A stretch of DNA of 64,000 nt from Thuidium tamariscinum. Taxonomy: Eukaryota; Streptophyta; Bryopsida; Hypnales; Thuidiaceae. The notes below the pieces were generated by a model. It did not search any database, was not told the origin of the DNA, and saw only the letters and a program-made list of their open reading frames with translations. A program made the position numbers and the translations under genes. Position 1 is the stretch's first letter. Each line of letters begins with the position of its first letter. The DNA is taken from the NCBI GenBank assembly GCA_947034885.2, contig OX344753.2, forward strand, positions 29,778,689-29,842,688. The letters are read 5' to 3'. This document shows positions 47,815 to 61,100 of this stretch, in pieces.

Positions 47815-50800
47815 TTATAATGTTTCATCATGAAGGTGTAAAAACTATGAAAATCTTTGAGTTCAATTTTTGCATATCAAATCTAAATTGTTGATCACAA
47901 AAATAATATGAGGTTGAAGGGCCTAACAAGTTTAACCCTCATCAATTTATGTCTTCTCAAAATCCACTCTACAATTTTCTTACATGAATTTTTAATGTGA
48001 TTGTATTTCTAAGATCTAGTGTATTTGAGGCTCATTTCCAAATGTCCTTAACACTAGGGGATGTCAAGATTGCAAGGGGTACCCGTCAACTAAATCTTCA
48101 GTAGAGGAATCACTGTCATTCATTTTCTATATCAAATTACTAATGCTAAAAGTGGACTTGAAAGAAAATCTTCCAAAAACATAAACTGTTAAAAATAGAA
48201 ATTTAGTAAGGTTTTATTTAACTTCAAAGTTTCTTTGACACCACATTTGGGTGCCTTGAGAATTTAGGAATTAACTTAAGTTTAGTTCTAAAAAAATTTA
48301 AGAAGAAACTTAAAGCAAGAGTATTTTTGAATGTACCACTTCATTTATATTCTTATAATAATTTTACTTTAATGTTGAGTATTTTTTTCTATTTTTATCC
48401 CTTATTTTTTAAAATCCTAAAAAAGAATTAGTCAAACAATTCTCCCTTTGTATAAATAACCAACTACTAAACAAGGTCACTACAAAATTGTCCATATTTT
48501 ATATTTTCCTTTATATATTTCTATGAAGATTGTTATATAGTATGTGCTAATGCTTTATCTTTTGTATCAATTATATGTGAATTATTAACCCCTAAACCCC
48601 TAACAGCATTTTCACCAAAAAAAAATGCTCCAAAACTGCCATTTCTAATACGAGAGCATTTTTTTTTAAAAACACATTTTTGACTCATGTAACCATAGGA
48701 TCTTTTAGTAAGGTGGTTTGTAAACATGTGGAAAAAATTTCAAAAATTTCCACCATGTAGATTAAAAGATATAAGCATTTGAATTGACAAAAACTGTTTC
48801 TTTATCCCTGCAAAAATACGGGCAGTTGCACTTCACAAGGTCACATTTGTGTGAAAAAAAATTCAAAATGGTGGTTACTCTTAGAATTCATACTTCAATG
48901 CAAGTTGGCTACATTCTCAGAAAATTTCAAACCATTTGGAATTGTACAACATATAGGAAAAAATAAGTAAGTAGAAAGCAGTAAAAAATGAGTCAAAATA
49001 CTAAATTGTGAACATTTTATTCATGGAATTGAAAATTTTCAATCCCAATGGTTAAAATGTTGAAATAAACAATCTACACCTTTTTCTTTTCTTTTTTTCC
49101 AAAAATATGAAAAATTGAATTAAATGAAGAATTTCAAACTTTTTTTGTGCTGTAGAGATTCTGTAACTGGCCGCAAACTACCTCAAACTCAAAATCTTCA
49201 TAACTTTTGACTCATTGATCAGAATGGATTGATTCAAAGCTTCCCATGTCTGTATAAGCCTAAAGAATCAATTTGAAATTTCACTTTTCAAAAAAAAGTT
49301 TTTTTGAAAAAGTTTTTTCATCTGCCCGGGCTGCCCGCCGAGCAAACAAATTGATATATCATGCCATAACTTTTTATCCACAAAGTCAAAAGTTATGAAA
49401 ATTGTTGGGCCCTAAAGCTACTCCTTGGATACACATTGTGTCAAAATTTCAAAGAAAAAAAATAAAAACTCCATCCGTAGTAAGCTGCCTAATTATCTTG
49501 AAAAATAACACATTATCCTTATATACATGATTTCTTGTAATATTTGCAAGAAATTGATTTGTAAAGAATTATTGTACTACTATAATAATTTTTAAAATTA
49601 TGATGATAAAGGAAAAAATTGCAACTTTAATATGTCTAGAGAAACAAATGATGACTCTTTCAAAAGAAATTCATTGCAAAATTTTAGTAGATGGAAATAT
49701 TTGTAGATATTCCACCTCCCTTGAAATTAGTTCTAAACTGTTGGTGCAAATCGAACCACTTTCGGTGGATGTTATCATCACAAGCGACCACTCAAAGTTG
49801 TCAATTCTAGGGGGAATTTTACTTTCTCCAGAACCCAATTAGTTTATTGGTCGCTTTTGATTTCCATTAAAAAAAAAAGGTGCGTAGAACTGAGAAATTC
49901 TGGCCGTGATAAATTTCTGGAGGCAAAATTGGAGTTTCTCATTTTTGAAGTAAATGGTGTTCTATGTCACAGCTTCTCTACTAGGAATACCAGCTTTTGC
50001 ATCCCAGCTTTTTGTACTAGCTTTCCCAACGAGCTCTTGTTTGTCTTCTGCAAGTCCATGCTACCTCTGCCAAACAAGGTTATTTCATCATCTGAGCACA
50101 TAGCTTGTACTTAATTTTTTCTGTTGATTGAGTGATCTAGAATTTAAGCTTCCAGTTGTTGTCTCTCATGTACATTACTGTGAATAAAGATGTAGAAATG
50201 TCAGAAGTTGGAGAGCTTTGTAACTTGTGTTTTGCAAAGGAACCTTTTGGGGATCATTTTAGTGTAGACCTCTGTGTTAAACCCATACAATTTTTGCCGG
50301 CAATTGATGTCCGAAACCCTATTGCCACTTATCAAACCCTAGTGTAGCAAAAGTATTTTTTTATCAAATCATACTATTTCAATCTTCTTATTGAGTTTTT
50401 TTCATTTCCAGTGATACCCTTGTTTGAAAGTATAACATCAATTCTTTCAAACGGTTGTTAGCTAATGCCTTATTCAACCTTCAAATGCAACTTAATCCTA
50501 AACAAGCCCAAGAACAGGAATTGAATTCGTTGTCGGCGTCCCAGCCCCGTCCATTCTCCATTAGGATATCTACTTAGAGGTTGGTTGGACGGAGAGCAGG
50601 GGCAGGAGCACGACACCTTGGGGCAAATGCATACTACGCTATGCCAAAAGTGGCTCCATTTTAGTCCATTTTTAATGGCATTTTATACATAGGATGGATT
50701 CAATTGTTCAAAAGTTGTTGAAAATGATAAGAAAATGATTTGAAAAAAAATACCATTCTAGATAAACACTTGTATGAGCATTTAGTGAAGACAACATATC

Positions 50801-51098
50801 AAAATTTTAACTTTAAATCTGTCAAATCAATCCCCAAAATTTGGTGGCAATTCTGGATAGATAATAGTCCAAATCTACAAATTTAGGTGTCTAATTCAAC
50901 ATATTTTAAACCTAAGCATTTTATCATATATAACCCTACTTAAATATGATTCCTTCTTTTGCAAAATATTTGAATTTTTTATTGAACAATGAGTCTTTAT
51001 GGTGAATGCTATGGACTGTGACAGTAGATAAAGAGTCTATATAAAAGTCCTTTACAAATAGAATATAAACTTTTTGGACAAAAATTCTTTTGCAATGC
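47815..51098. other. Inner AT-rich part of the right arm
   Basis: Mirror of 30380-33663. Small plus-strand frames at 49600-50347 have no dependable homology. The DNA around 50540-50640 is GC-richer and its AAATGCATACTACG motif recurs inverted near 54900, on the other side of the solo LTR, hinting at an older element into which the LTR inserted. Confidence 0.45.
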
Positions 51099-54000
51099 TA
51101 TGAGCCCTCAAGATGGCACTCAGGACTCTGGATCGATTTTTCGCGATTAAATAGCGAAAATCAGCTGAAATATACAAGAAAAAGACATAAAAAGAGTGTT
51201 GAAGGAGTTTTGGTGTTAGTCTATGCCAAAATGGTGGAAAACCAACTTAGAAGGTGGAAAATTCCCAATTCTAGGAATTTCTATCATTCTAAGTCTCCAA
51301 AGTAAGATTTTGTGAAGATTTAGGAGTTCCAAGAGAATTAAGGAATCGAGAGTTAATCAGTCCTTGTGTCTGTCTGTGCAAAATCAACCTTTTAAGGATG
51401 CACGTGACATACTAACTAAGCCAAAAGAGTCTACGACGAACCTAGGAGATTTACCAAGGCTTAAATTCAATTGTGGAACAAATTGGATTTAAAGGCAAAA
51501 CAATTACAAAAGGCTTAGAGAATTGGAGCTTTACAAAATGAAAGATGGAGGATTGGAGATTGAAGACTACAGAAAGGTGTTCCAAGGGTAGGAGCATGCC
51601 AGGAGCGAACAAGAATCAAACAATTGTCCAAGATTCCCGGGCATCGGGAATTAAATTGTCCAATTGGGCAAAGTAATTCTAAATTACTAAAATTAGAATA
51701 GTGCAAGGTCGCGTGGGACTTATACCAAGAATCTAGAAGTTTCCTAGATGTTACCCAATTTATTTCGTATTTTTCCGAAATTCCATGTTGACTCCATGGG
51801 AAGTCAACCGCACATAGCAATGTTCATAAATTCATAGAAGTTACGTATGATGCGGTAAAATATCACTAAAAATTAGGACAAGTTTTTGTGTGCTTAATAA
51901 GCGCCCAGTCAAGTTTGAAGACATTTTGACATTCCCAACCACCAGAACCGGCATCGACATCAAATTTCAACGGAATTTACAAGTTGGCAGCGGATTGACC
52001 GACGTATCAGGAGCGAATGATGTCCGATTGTCGCAAATAAGGAGTTGTTCCTTACTCTCACGGACATTCCTAACTACCCTGGCCTGATAGATTCATCAAA
52101 ATGCGCAAATCTTAGAAGTTAGATTTTTGACTTTTAGTTGAAATTACCGTAATTCCAATTTGGGCGCGCAAACGACCTAGGAGTAAGGGGTAAGGGGTCC
52201 TTTAGACTAATTGGGGTCTATGGCGCAGACGGTTTTCTGTTTTGGGTTGTTCCTTAAAAGATAGAGAGGGTCAACTCTTAATTTGACTTTTTAATCATTA
52301 ATTGCGGTTAATTAGGAGTGATTTTGGAAATATCTCTTGGAAAATCAAAGATTGGATTTGTTCAAGATCTCTTTCTTGCGTAAAAATCCATCTTTGGACT
52401 AAAGAAAGACAATTTTCGAAATGACTTTTGGTTAATTTGCAAAATATCTACGTAAATTAGGATTAATTCCAAAATATCTTGGGCTAAGATCTTGGATTTG
52501 ATTTGGCTAAAGATTTCGTTAGCCAAATGGGGATGTTTTTAGAAATTTGCACCATTAAACAAATATTATTTTGAAATTACATTAGGATAGTTTAGGATGG
52601 AAAGTAACAAAGTGTTTTCACTAGCAATTACCGAGAGGGGCCTAGCCACGGGTATATAAGGGCCCCCCTCGAGGTTGCCAATACCCTTTTCTTTAGTGCA
52701 CTGACACTTTGTTCCTACACTCTTGTTTGTGCTACCGACATAGTCGGAGCACTGCTTCAACCAAGGATCTTGGCCAAGTTCTTAGTGTGTTTTTTGTTAA
52801 GTATTGAAGGCCTAGGGCCCCTTCAATAGACCCTTATTTTCTCTCTCTACATTAGAGGCTAAGCCTTTATTTCATGCTAACCATTGGATCGTGGACATTT
52901 CAAGCATTGAGTTCCAAAGTGCGATTTAAACACTGTCATGTGTACCTCCTTTGGTGACAAAATCTTGAAATACTATGAAATTTTAAGAATTTAAAGTGAA
53001 AGTTCGGTTAAACATTGTCATGTATACCTCCTTTTGCAAATAAAATTCATAGAATACTATTGAAAGAACTTCCATACGGCGAAGCTATAGCACCTCCCAT
53101 TAACATCGGGGAGAGCTGGTGGAACTCTAACATTCGTTGTTCACCAAATTGATAATTGGAATTACATAGGTCCAGCATCGGATATATTGACAAAGATTCA
53201 CCAACTATCCTTGCATTCCCATGTTCCAATCATCCACGTAGTCATTGATGGCATTAAGGCTGTTGTATCAAAAATCCCACCAGACCATGACATAGTGTTA
53301 GATTGCTACTTATGCATTTGCTACACTCGCGCAATAGAATTTAGTCAACTAGAATTAGACCCTTATTAGCATCACCACCAAAAAAAAACCCTTATTTTAT
53401 ACATTAATTAGATTAAAAAGTTCCGTGTTATTCTTAAAAGAAAATCCAAAAACCCCCCAAAAAAACCAAGGCCTCAACCAAGCAGCCAAAGGCCCCGGCC
53501 AGGGCCAACTCGACAACTGAGCGGTAAGGGAGAGCCCCGAAAGGCCAGCTCGGCAATTGAGCGGAATGAAGAACCCCAAACAGGTATCAGAGTATCCCAA
53601 ACGGGTATCAGAGCTGCCGAACGGGATCAGAGCACCTAAACTGGGTAGTCGGAGACTAAAGCGGGAGACTGGGGAGTCGGGACGGCTGGGGAATCCAAAG
53701 AGTCCAGGCCAAATCGGTGAGTGCAAAACTCAAAGTCACATGATATCACAAAAACTTGATTTCTTAGAAAATCATTGGATTAGCACTTGGAGCCACAACC
53801 CCACCAATTTTCGTTGATTTTCACACAAATCTAATTTTTAAGATTTCACAAATTCTTCACTAAGCTTCACTCACATTCTACTGCCATAGCCATATCTCTT
53901 CCTCAAAGTTGTTGCAAAACACTCCAAAACTAAAATGAAATAGGAGGAGGGAAAGATTAGGAAGATTAAGGCGAAGGAATCCTAACAAGTGAAGCAAATT

Positions 54001-54759
54001 CCATTAAAAAATTCATTGTTGAGGAATAACACTATTGAACTTGATTCTTATTCTTCGGGGGTTGACCCTTGGGAATAAAATATTAATTTCTTTAGAATAT
54101 TACTATTGAATTCATTTGGAATTTATAATATCAATTTAGAACCAAAATAAAAACTAAAAACAACAAATAGCTAACCATTAGATTTCCGTTGATTTATTTA
54201 GAATAGAGCATTAACAAAATAAGTAGGCTAACTAGAATTGTAATATTTTCTAATTACCGGGGATTTAGGAATTAAAAGAATTACGCAATTAAATTAGCGT
54301 TACATAACCGTTAGTTTCCTTTTAACCAGGGTAGATTTAATTGACCAACAACGTAAGAATAACTATGAATTAGATAGAGAGCCGGGATGATTTTGATGGC
54401 GAGGTTGTGGGAGAATATTTACACATGATGATGTTCGACGACGGGACTATGGAGATTTACGCAGAGGAGGCAAACCGCTCACATTTGATTTCTTTCTCAT
54501 TGTTTTACTATTAAGTTTCTTTTTACCAAATGCTTGGAATTAAAACTAGGTACAATTTCAACCGATAACATCAAATAGGATAGAGAAAATTAGTTGAACT
54601 TTAACCATAACATTAGATTAGAAACACTTAAACACGTGACTAAAAGAGTTCATTGCTTGGAAGGCTCTCTTTTAATACCCAATCAGAGAAAAAACTCAAT
54701 TACACACAAGACCTGTGTGATAAACTTCTAGCTTGAGGGTGGAGTTAGAAGCGCTCACA
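51099..54759 (+). mobile_element. Solo LTR, 3.66 kb, right-arm copy
   Basis: Begins TATGAGCCCTCAAG, ends GAAGCGCTCACA and is flanked by AATGC on both sides (51094-51098 and 54760-54764), a perfect 5-bp target duplication. Identical to the left-arm copy. The insertion therefore predates the arm duplication. A fossil; no internal domain. Confidence 0.7.
52653..52660 (+). promoter_or_regulatory. TATA box inside the right-arm solo LTR
   Basis: TATATAAG followed by GGGCCCCCCTCGAGG, as in the other two copies. Confidence 0.5.
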
Positions 54760-55017
54760 AATGCATAGATAATGAAGTATACAACATGAAAATGAGTCCT
54801 TTTTTATATTGCACAATTTTTTCCTATTTGAAACAATTATAGGAATTCCAAAACATCCTACTGAATTAAGGATTGTGACAATCCATATTGGTACAACGTA
54901 GTATGCATCTACCCCTTGGAATTGGCAAGAGTGCCCTGACGGGATCTCCCCGCCAATGAGGACACATCCACTGCAATACTAATCAAACTTGTATTTATGT
55001 GAGTGTCATCGTCTTGT

Positions 55018-56400
55018 CGCATCTAGGGTTTGGAGCCAGGTCCTCCAAAACCTTCCCAGTTGCAAGTCACCGAGCTTTTGTTGGAAAAGAAAGAAGAGCT
55101 CGAGTTCACAACGGATGCAATTTTGCGAAGGTCAGTAACAATGATCCAACTTCAAATTCTCTCTTTTTTGTCAAACTTTTCTCAATATTCAATTGTCGCT
55201 CATCCGATTTTCTCTCTCCGACTTTGCTCTATTAGACGATGTTCAATTGCGCAAACTGGAAGTATCGAACGGGGGATACTTTCTATTATGAAAATTTGAA
55301 GCTTGTACATACTAGATGGGCTAAGTCGAGAGCAGTTGATGAAGGAAGCCTTTTCTCTCATGATTGCTGCAGAGCAGGTACCTCATCTTCATCAATAGTG
55401 TTTGCCTATTTCATGTATTTTAAACATACAATATTCAACTAGAATAAATTTTTGATTTGTATGACTGCCTCCTATGTTTGCAAGTATATTACTGCAAGCT
55501 CTATGTGCTCTAAGATTGGAACTTGAATATCTTTTAAAGAGCAAAATGCAGCTAAAAAATGGTGTTTACCATGTGGCAATGAAACTGGTCCTTTGGGGGG
55601 CTAAGGAGCTTATTACTTTTCTAAGTTGTGCAATTTTAGCTTATACCCTTAGAAATGTTTTGTTTTAACTCCATTCAGAGAGGCATTAATCGTAGACCAA
55701 TTTATTGTTGCAAATTGCCCTTTTTTTGGCCACACCAAGCAATATCCCTGCTGACAGCTCTGAAGTGTATGCGGCAGCACTAGCGCATGTGGTTGAAGGC
55801 TTTGTTGCAAAGACTCCGTGTTTGATTCAAGAGGCAAATGCGTTATTTCTCCAGCTCCAACAAGCTGACCCATCCCTGTCTAACACTGAAATATCAAATC
55901 CCCACCTTGAGTTTGTCCTTGAGAGAAGAATTTGTGCTTTGCTAGTAGGGGAGGTGAGTGATTGTCGCACATGGCTAGGCCTAGAAGACAAGAAATCACC
56001 ATATTGTGACCCCGCGGTTGTGAATTCTGTGTACTCATACTCAGAAGAAGGTGAAGAGATTGATTCATTGCCTGGTTTGTGTAAATTATTGGAAGGATGG
56101 TTGATAGAGATAGCGTTCCCGAGGTTCAGAGATACCGTGGTCATTCGTGTCAAACTTAACGACTATTTTGATGATCCAAGTGTACTCAGCTACCTCGAAG
56201 GGCTAGAGAAAGGCAGTGGATCGCATATGGTTGCGGCTGCTGCTATTGTGCGCATTGGAGCTAAAGTAGGTGCCGCTTTTAACAATGTCAAGGCCACTCT
56301 CAAGAGAGTATTTCCTATAGACAGAAATATAGAAAGCTCGGCAACGAGTGATGTCCTTGACACGATGAGGACCCACGTGGCAGGTGGAGGATATATATAG
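55018..56400 (+). pseudogene. ARC6/PARC6-like plastid-division gene fragment, right-arm copy
   Basis: ARC6 and PARC6 are chloroplast inner-envelope proteins that position the FtsZ ring. Two stretches are recognisable. An exon ending at 55377 encodes GLSREQLMKEAFSLMIAAEQ and is followed by a GT donor. The exon 55714-56400 encodes IALFLATPSNIPADS, LLVGEVSDCRTWLGL, LPGLCKLLEGWL, FPRFRDT, VLSYLEGLE and AAAIVRIGAKV, collinear with the middle of ARC6-type proteins. The acceptor expected at 55711-55713 is CAA, not CAG, so normal splicing would fail. A possible earlier exon (55018-55132, FTTDAILRR) is weak. The J-like N terminus, the membrane segment and the C-terminal domain are absent, and the arm ends 400 bp after the last codon. 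Confidence 0.75.
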
Positions 56401-56819
56401 AATCTTTGATTTTATTTTTGTAAATTGTATTCATTTTAATAAATGTTCCATGTCTCAGAGGACCAACAAGAATCCCATTTCAATCGTGTTCCATTTTAAT
56501 CCACTCGAGTACTGTTGGATTGCATCTAAATTTGCAAGAGTTTTCATTTACTATTACAACGGAATTATTGAATGTATTCAATGTTATTCATCCATGGAAC
56601 TCATTGTTGAGGGAGCAAATTAATCCAAATTAAAGTTTGAAAATTCTTTTTTTTATAAGAAAATATGATTTTGCCCCAGATAAACAATCCGCTTTAGCCT
56701 TGGCTGGTGGTTCCAAAAGTAGGTAAAAATTTTAGCCCCCCCCCCCACCTTTTTCCGGAAGATCTAATGGGGGGTTGAAATGGGGGCTAGACCACCCCTC
56801 TATGGAATACTATATGGCC

Positions 56820-57330
56820 GGTGGAGGCAGCACAGTGATACGGCAGTACAGCGACAGCTTCACCCCTATTGGTGAAGGTAACACCCACCACGGCGACAGC
56901 TTCACCCCTCACGGCGACGGAGTCCATGGAAACCCCCGTTATGGTAACGACATCATCTGCTTTGGCAACAACTATAAGGCCCACGGTGAAGGGTTCCACC
57001 CGACCTCCCCCAATTTGTGGCCCTCCCAAATCCTGTGGATGCCCCCTTCCCGTAGAATTGGAGGACGCCCCAAAGTGATTTCTCACTTTGACTCAAGTAA
57101 GTTTTGCCCTGTCAACAGGTTTTCTTGGGCAGTTTTGAAAAAAATCCGAACCTGTATCAGTAGGTCCGGTTTTAGGGTTGGGAGGCACATAGAACGGTGT
57201 CTTGGCACAGCATCACGGCAATGGCACAGCGATAGCATCACCCACCACGGCCAAGGTAACACCCACCATGGCGACGGTAACACCCACCAACGGCGACGGT
57301 AACACCTACCACGGCGACGGTAACAGCTTT
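56820..57330. repeat. GC-rich minisatellite, 21-bp unit
   Basis: Units close to CACCCACCACGGCGACGGTAA recur at 56866-56930 and 57222-57330, with more degenerate copies between them. The open frames across this stretch on both strands are caused by the 21-bp (7-codon) period and look like low-complexity translation, not a protein. Confidence 0.7.
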
Positions 57331-58152
57331 GTTGACAGTCTGGTTGACAGAGAACCCTAACCCTTCTGCAAGACCTTCAAGCTCTAGAATCTACAACAAA
57401 TACATATCTTAATCAATGGTTCACTTCAGCGGATCCAAGTTTTGGCCTCGCGGTAGTCTCTGGTTGAGTCCGGGTTTGGTCTCGATGTATTTTAGCCATT
57501 TTGGCCTGGGCGCTCAGAGGTTAAAGGAGTCTTAAGACAAGTCTAAATGAAAATTTGAGCCCTCTTTTGTATGTCAATGTAACGAATGTGAATGTTTGGC
57601 TACCAGATCTCCATCAGCCACAGGAATTTAGTGAAAGCATCTCAGTGCTTGTAATTTGTGCTTGATTACATATTAATTTATATACATTCTATGTCATCTT
57701 GAGCTAACATACACTTCCTACAAGCCAATAGCTAGCAACGGTGATGCCTGCCATAGCCACTGACCAAAATACACTCTAAAACATAGATAATAGCAAACAT
57801 CAATTCATAAAGAAACACAACACTCCCTAATGAGACAACCTTGAATGAACAAAGTAATCTACTTAACGTTGATTTTTCGTTTTGGACATACTCACAAATT
57901 GACAGTATGCAAGCTATCTAATCATATCTTCACACAGTGTTATGAATTCTGAGGATAAAATAGGGAATGTGCAAGTACAAAGCAAATGAAATTGTGCCAC
58001 AGCATATGTCTCATTAATAGAAATCTACCCTTACAGTTTCTTGTTCACCCAAAATTGTCCTTCACGCAAAAACCCATCCTACAACAGTGTGGAATATACA
58101 CACATCTATATGTTGTGGTTGAGGGACAGTTTGAACAAGGCAATTCTATGGA
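57331..58152. other. Intergenic DNA 3' of the HECT-like gene
   Basis: Probably includes the 3' UTR of the gene ending at 58153. Nothing else recognised. Confidence 0.45.
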
Positions 58153-61100
58153 TCAAGCATTGCCATACTCGGTGTGTAAGGTGGCATAGGCAAGCTTTGC
58201 AGCCATGACCTCGTCAGACTCATACTCCGGGATTGTCATGTTGCGGAAACAAGTTGAAACCTCTGGAAGCCGAGTCTTCTCCCACGCAGAATTCACATAG
58301 ACTGTGATACGCTCAAAGGCAAAGTACTCCGAATCCGTCACAAACTTATTGAGCTTGTACAAACCAGCCTGGGTCATATTGGTAACAACTCGGCGAAATC
58401 GATCTTCAAGCGCAGTTGGCATCGACTTCAGATGGCATGAATTGAGAAAATCCTCTGCTTCCACACCTGACTCTGCTCCAAAGATGGGTGCAATCACCTC
58501 CGGAGCCATAGTAAACAAGGTAGAGGTGATATTTTGTGCGGAGGTTTTCTGTATCCGCCGGCTGTTGGCACAGGATGCCATTGCATACCTAAAGCCAATT
58601 TGGACGTGTTCGGCCGCCAAGCGAGGCCCATCAAAAATAACCTTCATGATTTGTTGCCGTAAAATGTCGCGAGCGCTTGTAGAGAAGGTTGCTGTAGTGT
58701 CATTACCCGCAAGTGTACCAGAGCCAAGCCGATTAACTATACAAAAGAGTTCAGAGTAGTCGTAGTCACCCATTATTGCAGACATTATTGCAGCCATCTG
58801 TTCTTCTACTGATTTGGCCCGGATGAGTGTGCTCAGAGCTATGAAGAGTCGCGGCTTCACAGCTTGATAGTCACCCTCATAATGATCAATCTCGGTTGGT
58901 TTTTGCATGTCTGGGCGATAGCCACAGGCTAAAGCAATAGTAGACTTCGTCATTGGGCGATCCACTTGCTGCCCATACATGGCAAGGAGGAAGCACAAAA
59001 GACCAAATAGCTCCAAGTTCTCAACCTGTTGTTTATTAAGTAGTGGTTTAGATAGTGGCTTCAGGGATCTTGTATGGCCTCCATCAGCAATTTCAAAAAT
59101 TGATCCAAATACCTGCATGCAACAACTTAGCAATGTGTTACAAGTATACACCACTAGGTGCTCATGCTGGGACAAAAGTTCCCAGGGCTTGCCATAGTTA
59201 GGAAGGTACCCAATTAGTCTAACTTATGCGACAACTTTAAGGTCAAATATAACTTACCCCGGTGTCGTTCCAGAACTGATTCCAGCATTGCCCAAGGAAT
59301 CGACGTGTTGGACCACCACAGTCTTGTGTGTCAAGCTCTGCAAACGATTTATCGTCTAGGTTGAATGCATAAGTGACCTTCATTGTGGGGAAAGGCATTT
59401 TAGCTGTCTTCAAACACATAAACATTGACCGCAACTCTTGCAGTTCTGACCCGGGTGTCACCTGCATTACCCAAATGCCAAGTACTTGTGCTCTTTAACA
59501 CAAGGAAATCGAATATATAAAATACTATTAGTTCTAAAAAAGTACGACTATTGTGTGAACAACTAACACATGGTGAACTTTGCTTACCCGTATGCGGTAG
59601 GAGTCATGTTGGGAGAGGGCATTTCGATACTCAGCAAGGACACGCGTTCGAAAGTAGCAAATTTGGTATGCTCGCCAAACCTCCTCCTTGCGCCAATAAC
59701 TCTTTACCAAGGCTGCCTCTAGAGCTCTGTTTGTTGTGTGGGCATCCTCCACATGCCATTTCTCTAGGCGGTCCTGCATTCCCTGAAGAGTTTCAAGGCT
59801 GAAGGTCTCTTCCAGGACCGTTCCAATCACCTGGTCATGTATTTCAGCTGTTGTGGTTCCATTGACTACTACCGTACACACTGACTCAATCATATCCCAC
59901 TTCTCCCAATCTGGGTGTGCTTGTTTTAAGAATAACGACTCTACCTGCGACATAGTCCACATTTGCATATCGGGTTGCAGTAATACCACCACAAGTTCGT
60001 TGGTCAGGGTACTTTCTGGCAAACCTCTGCGTAGTTTGCGCCGCAACAGAAGTATTTCCCAGGCTGAAGCCTCATCTGGGTCAGAGATGTTTTGTCTTAT
60101 CGACTCAAGCATGCTCCAAAAGCGGCTTGGACAGTTCCGTCGTAGAGTGCCATAGTTCTCTGTGTCCAACATGCCTTCATCTACGAGGTCTACATCTCCT
60201 GTTTCACGGAGCAAGTCATGTGCAAGACTCACCCGGATCCACTCCTCATCAAGTCACACCATGTCTCGATCTTCCTCATCTCGAATGCTCTGAACCCTTC
60301 CAGGACTGTCAATGCTGGTTAGATCAACAAAGGGGTTGTTGTCATTGTCAATTGCTTGAGAAGGTAGTCTGGACGTTTCCCTACTGCGTGTGCGACTTGT
60401 ATTACTAGTACCTGACATTCCTACCCTTGAAGGTCTTTCACGTCCGGATAGCCATGGTGGGTCTTCAAAATCATCATTGTCATTGTCGCTTTCAATGTTA
60501 CAAGCAGGTGAGCGAGGTTATTGAAAGACTGTGTCAACAATAGGGGAGAACAAGTTGTAAGTATACCGTCAATGACCATTTTAGTTATATTCAGAAACTA
60601 CTTAAATACATGGTATAGCCCTATAATTGGGTCTTGAATGAAGGCATATAATATATGAGTACATTTGCTTACAATTTAGAGTAGGTTCATAAAATACTCA
60701 GTGGTGGTTGAGGTTTGATATGGAGAAATCCAGTAAACTGTGGAAACACTAACCTGGGACATCTTGAAAGTTGTTTTGGTCATTGTGTAGCGCACGTGTT
60801 CCTGAGCTACTACCGATGGAAGTTGTACACAGTCGCCGTTGTACAGCAAGGGTTGATTCAAGTTGGACACCTGGTGTTCCGAGACTCTCTATGCTTGTAG
60901 GCGCGGGTGGCCGCATTGTAGACCAATGGGCCGGGTATTGTGACAGTGGCTGCTGCCTTCCGAATACCTCAGAAGATTCACCAACAACAAAGTCGTTAAA
61001 CAACCTACGTGGTTGGTTGCTTGAAACAAATGGCTCATTGTCATCAGTGTCATCGCTTGGTGGACATAACGGTAGATCTATTTTCAGGTGCTTTCCGGCC

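Larger units (their letters stand above)
47815..56800 (-). repeat. Giant inverted duplication, right arm (~8.99 kb)
   Basis: Reverse complement of 24681-33663. It begins 14 bp outside the Tc1-like foldback element and ends at 56800, inside the first terminus of a MITE that is complete only at the left-arm end of the structure. The near absence of differences implies a very recent duplication, ongoing gene conversion, or an assembly artefact. Confidence 0.97.

Noticed and set aside
46079-47815. TGTACAAATT(C/G)AAAG on both sides as a long target duplication of the foldback element
   Set aside because: The left occurrence is ~60 bp away from the terminal repeat, so it does not flank the element directly; TA is the consistent target.
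49600-50347. Three consecutive small frames, one with a phosphatase-like LIFEVNGVLC segment
   Set aside because: The match to FCP1-type phosphatases rests on a few residues and no exon structure supports it.
56775-57302. 175-codon frame with HHGDGNTHH-like repeats
   Set aside because: Produced by a 21-bp GC-rich minisatellite; the opposite strand is open as well and no conserved protein is recognisable.
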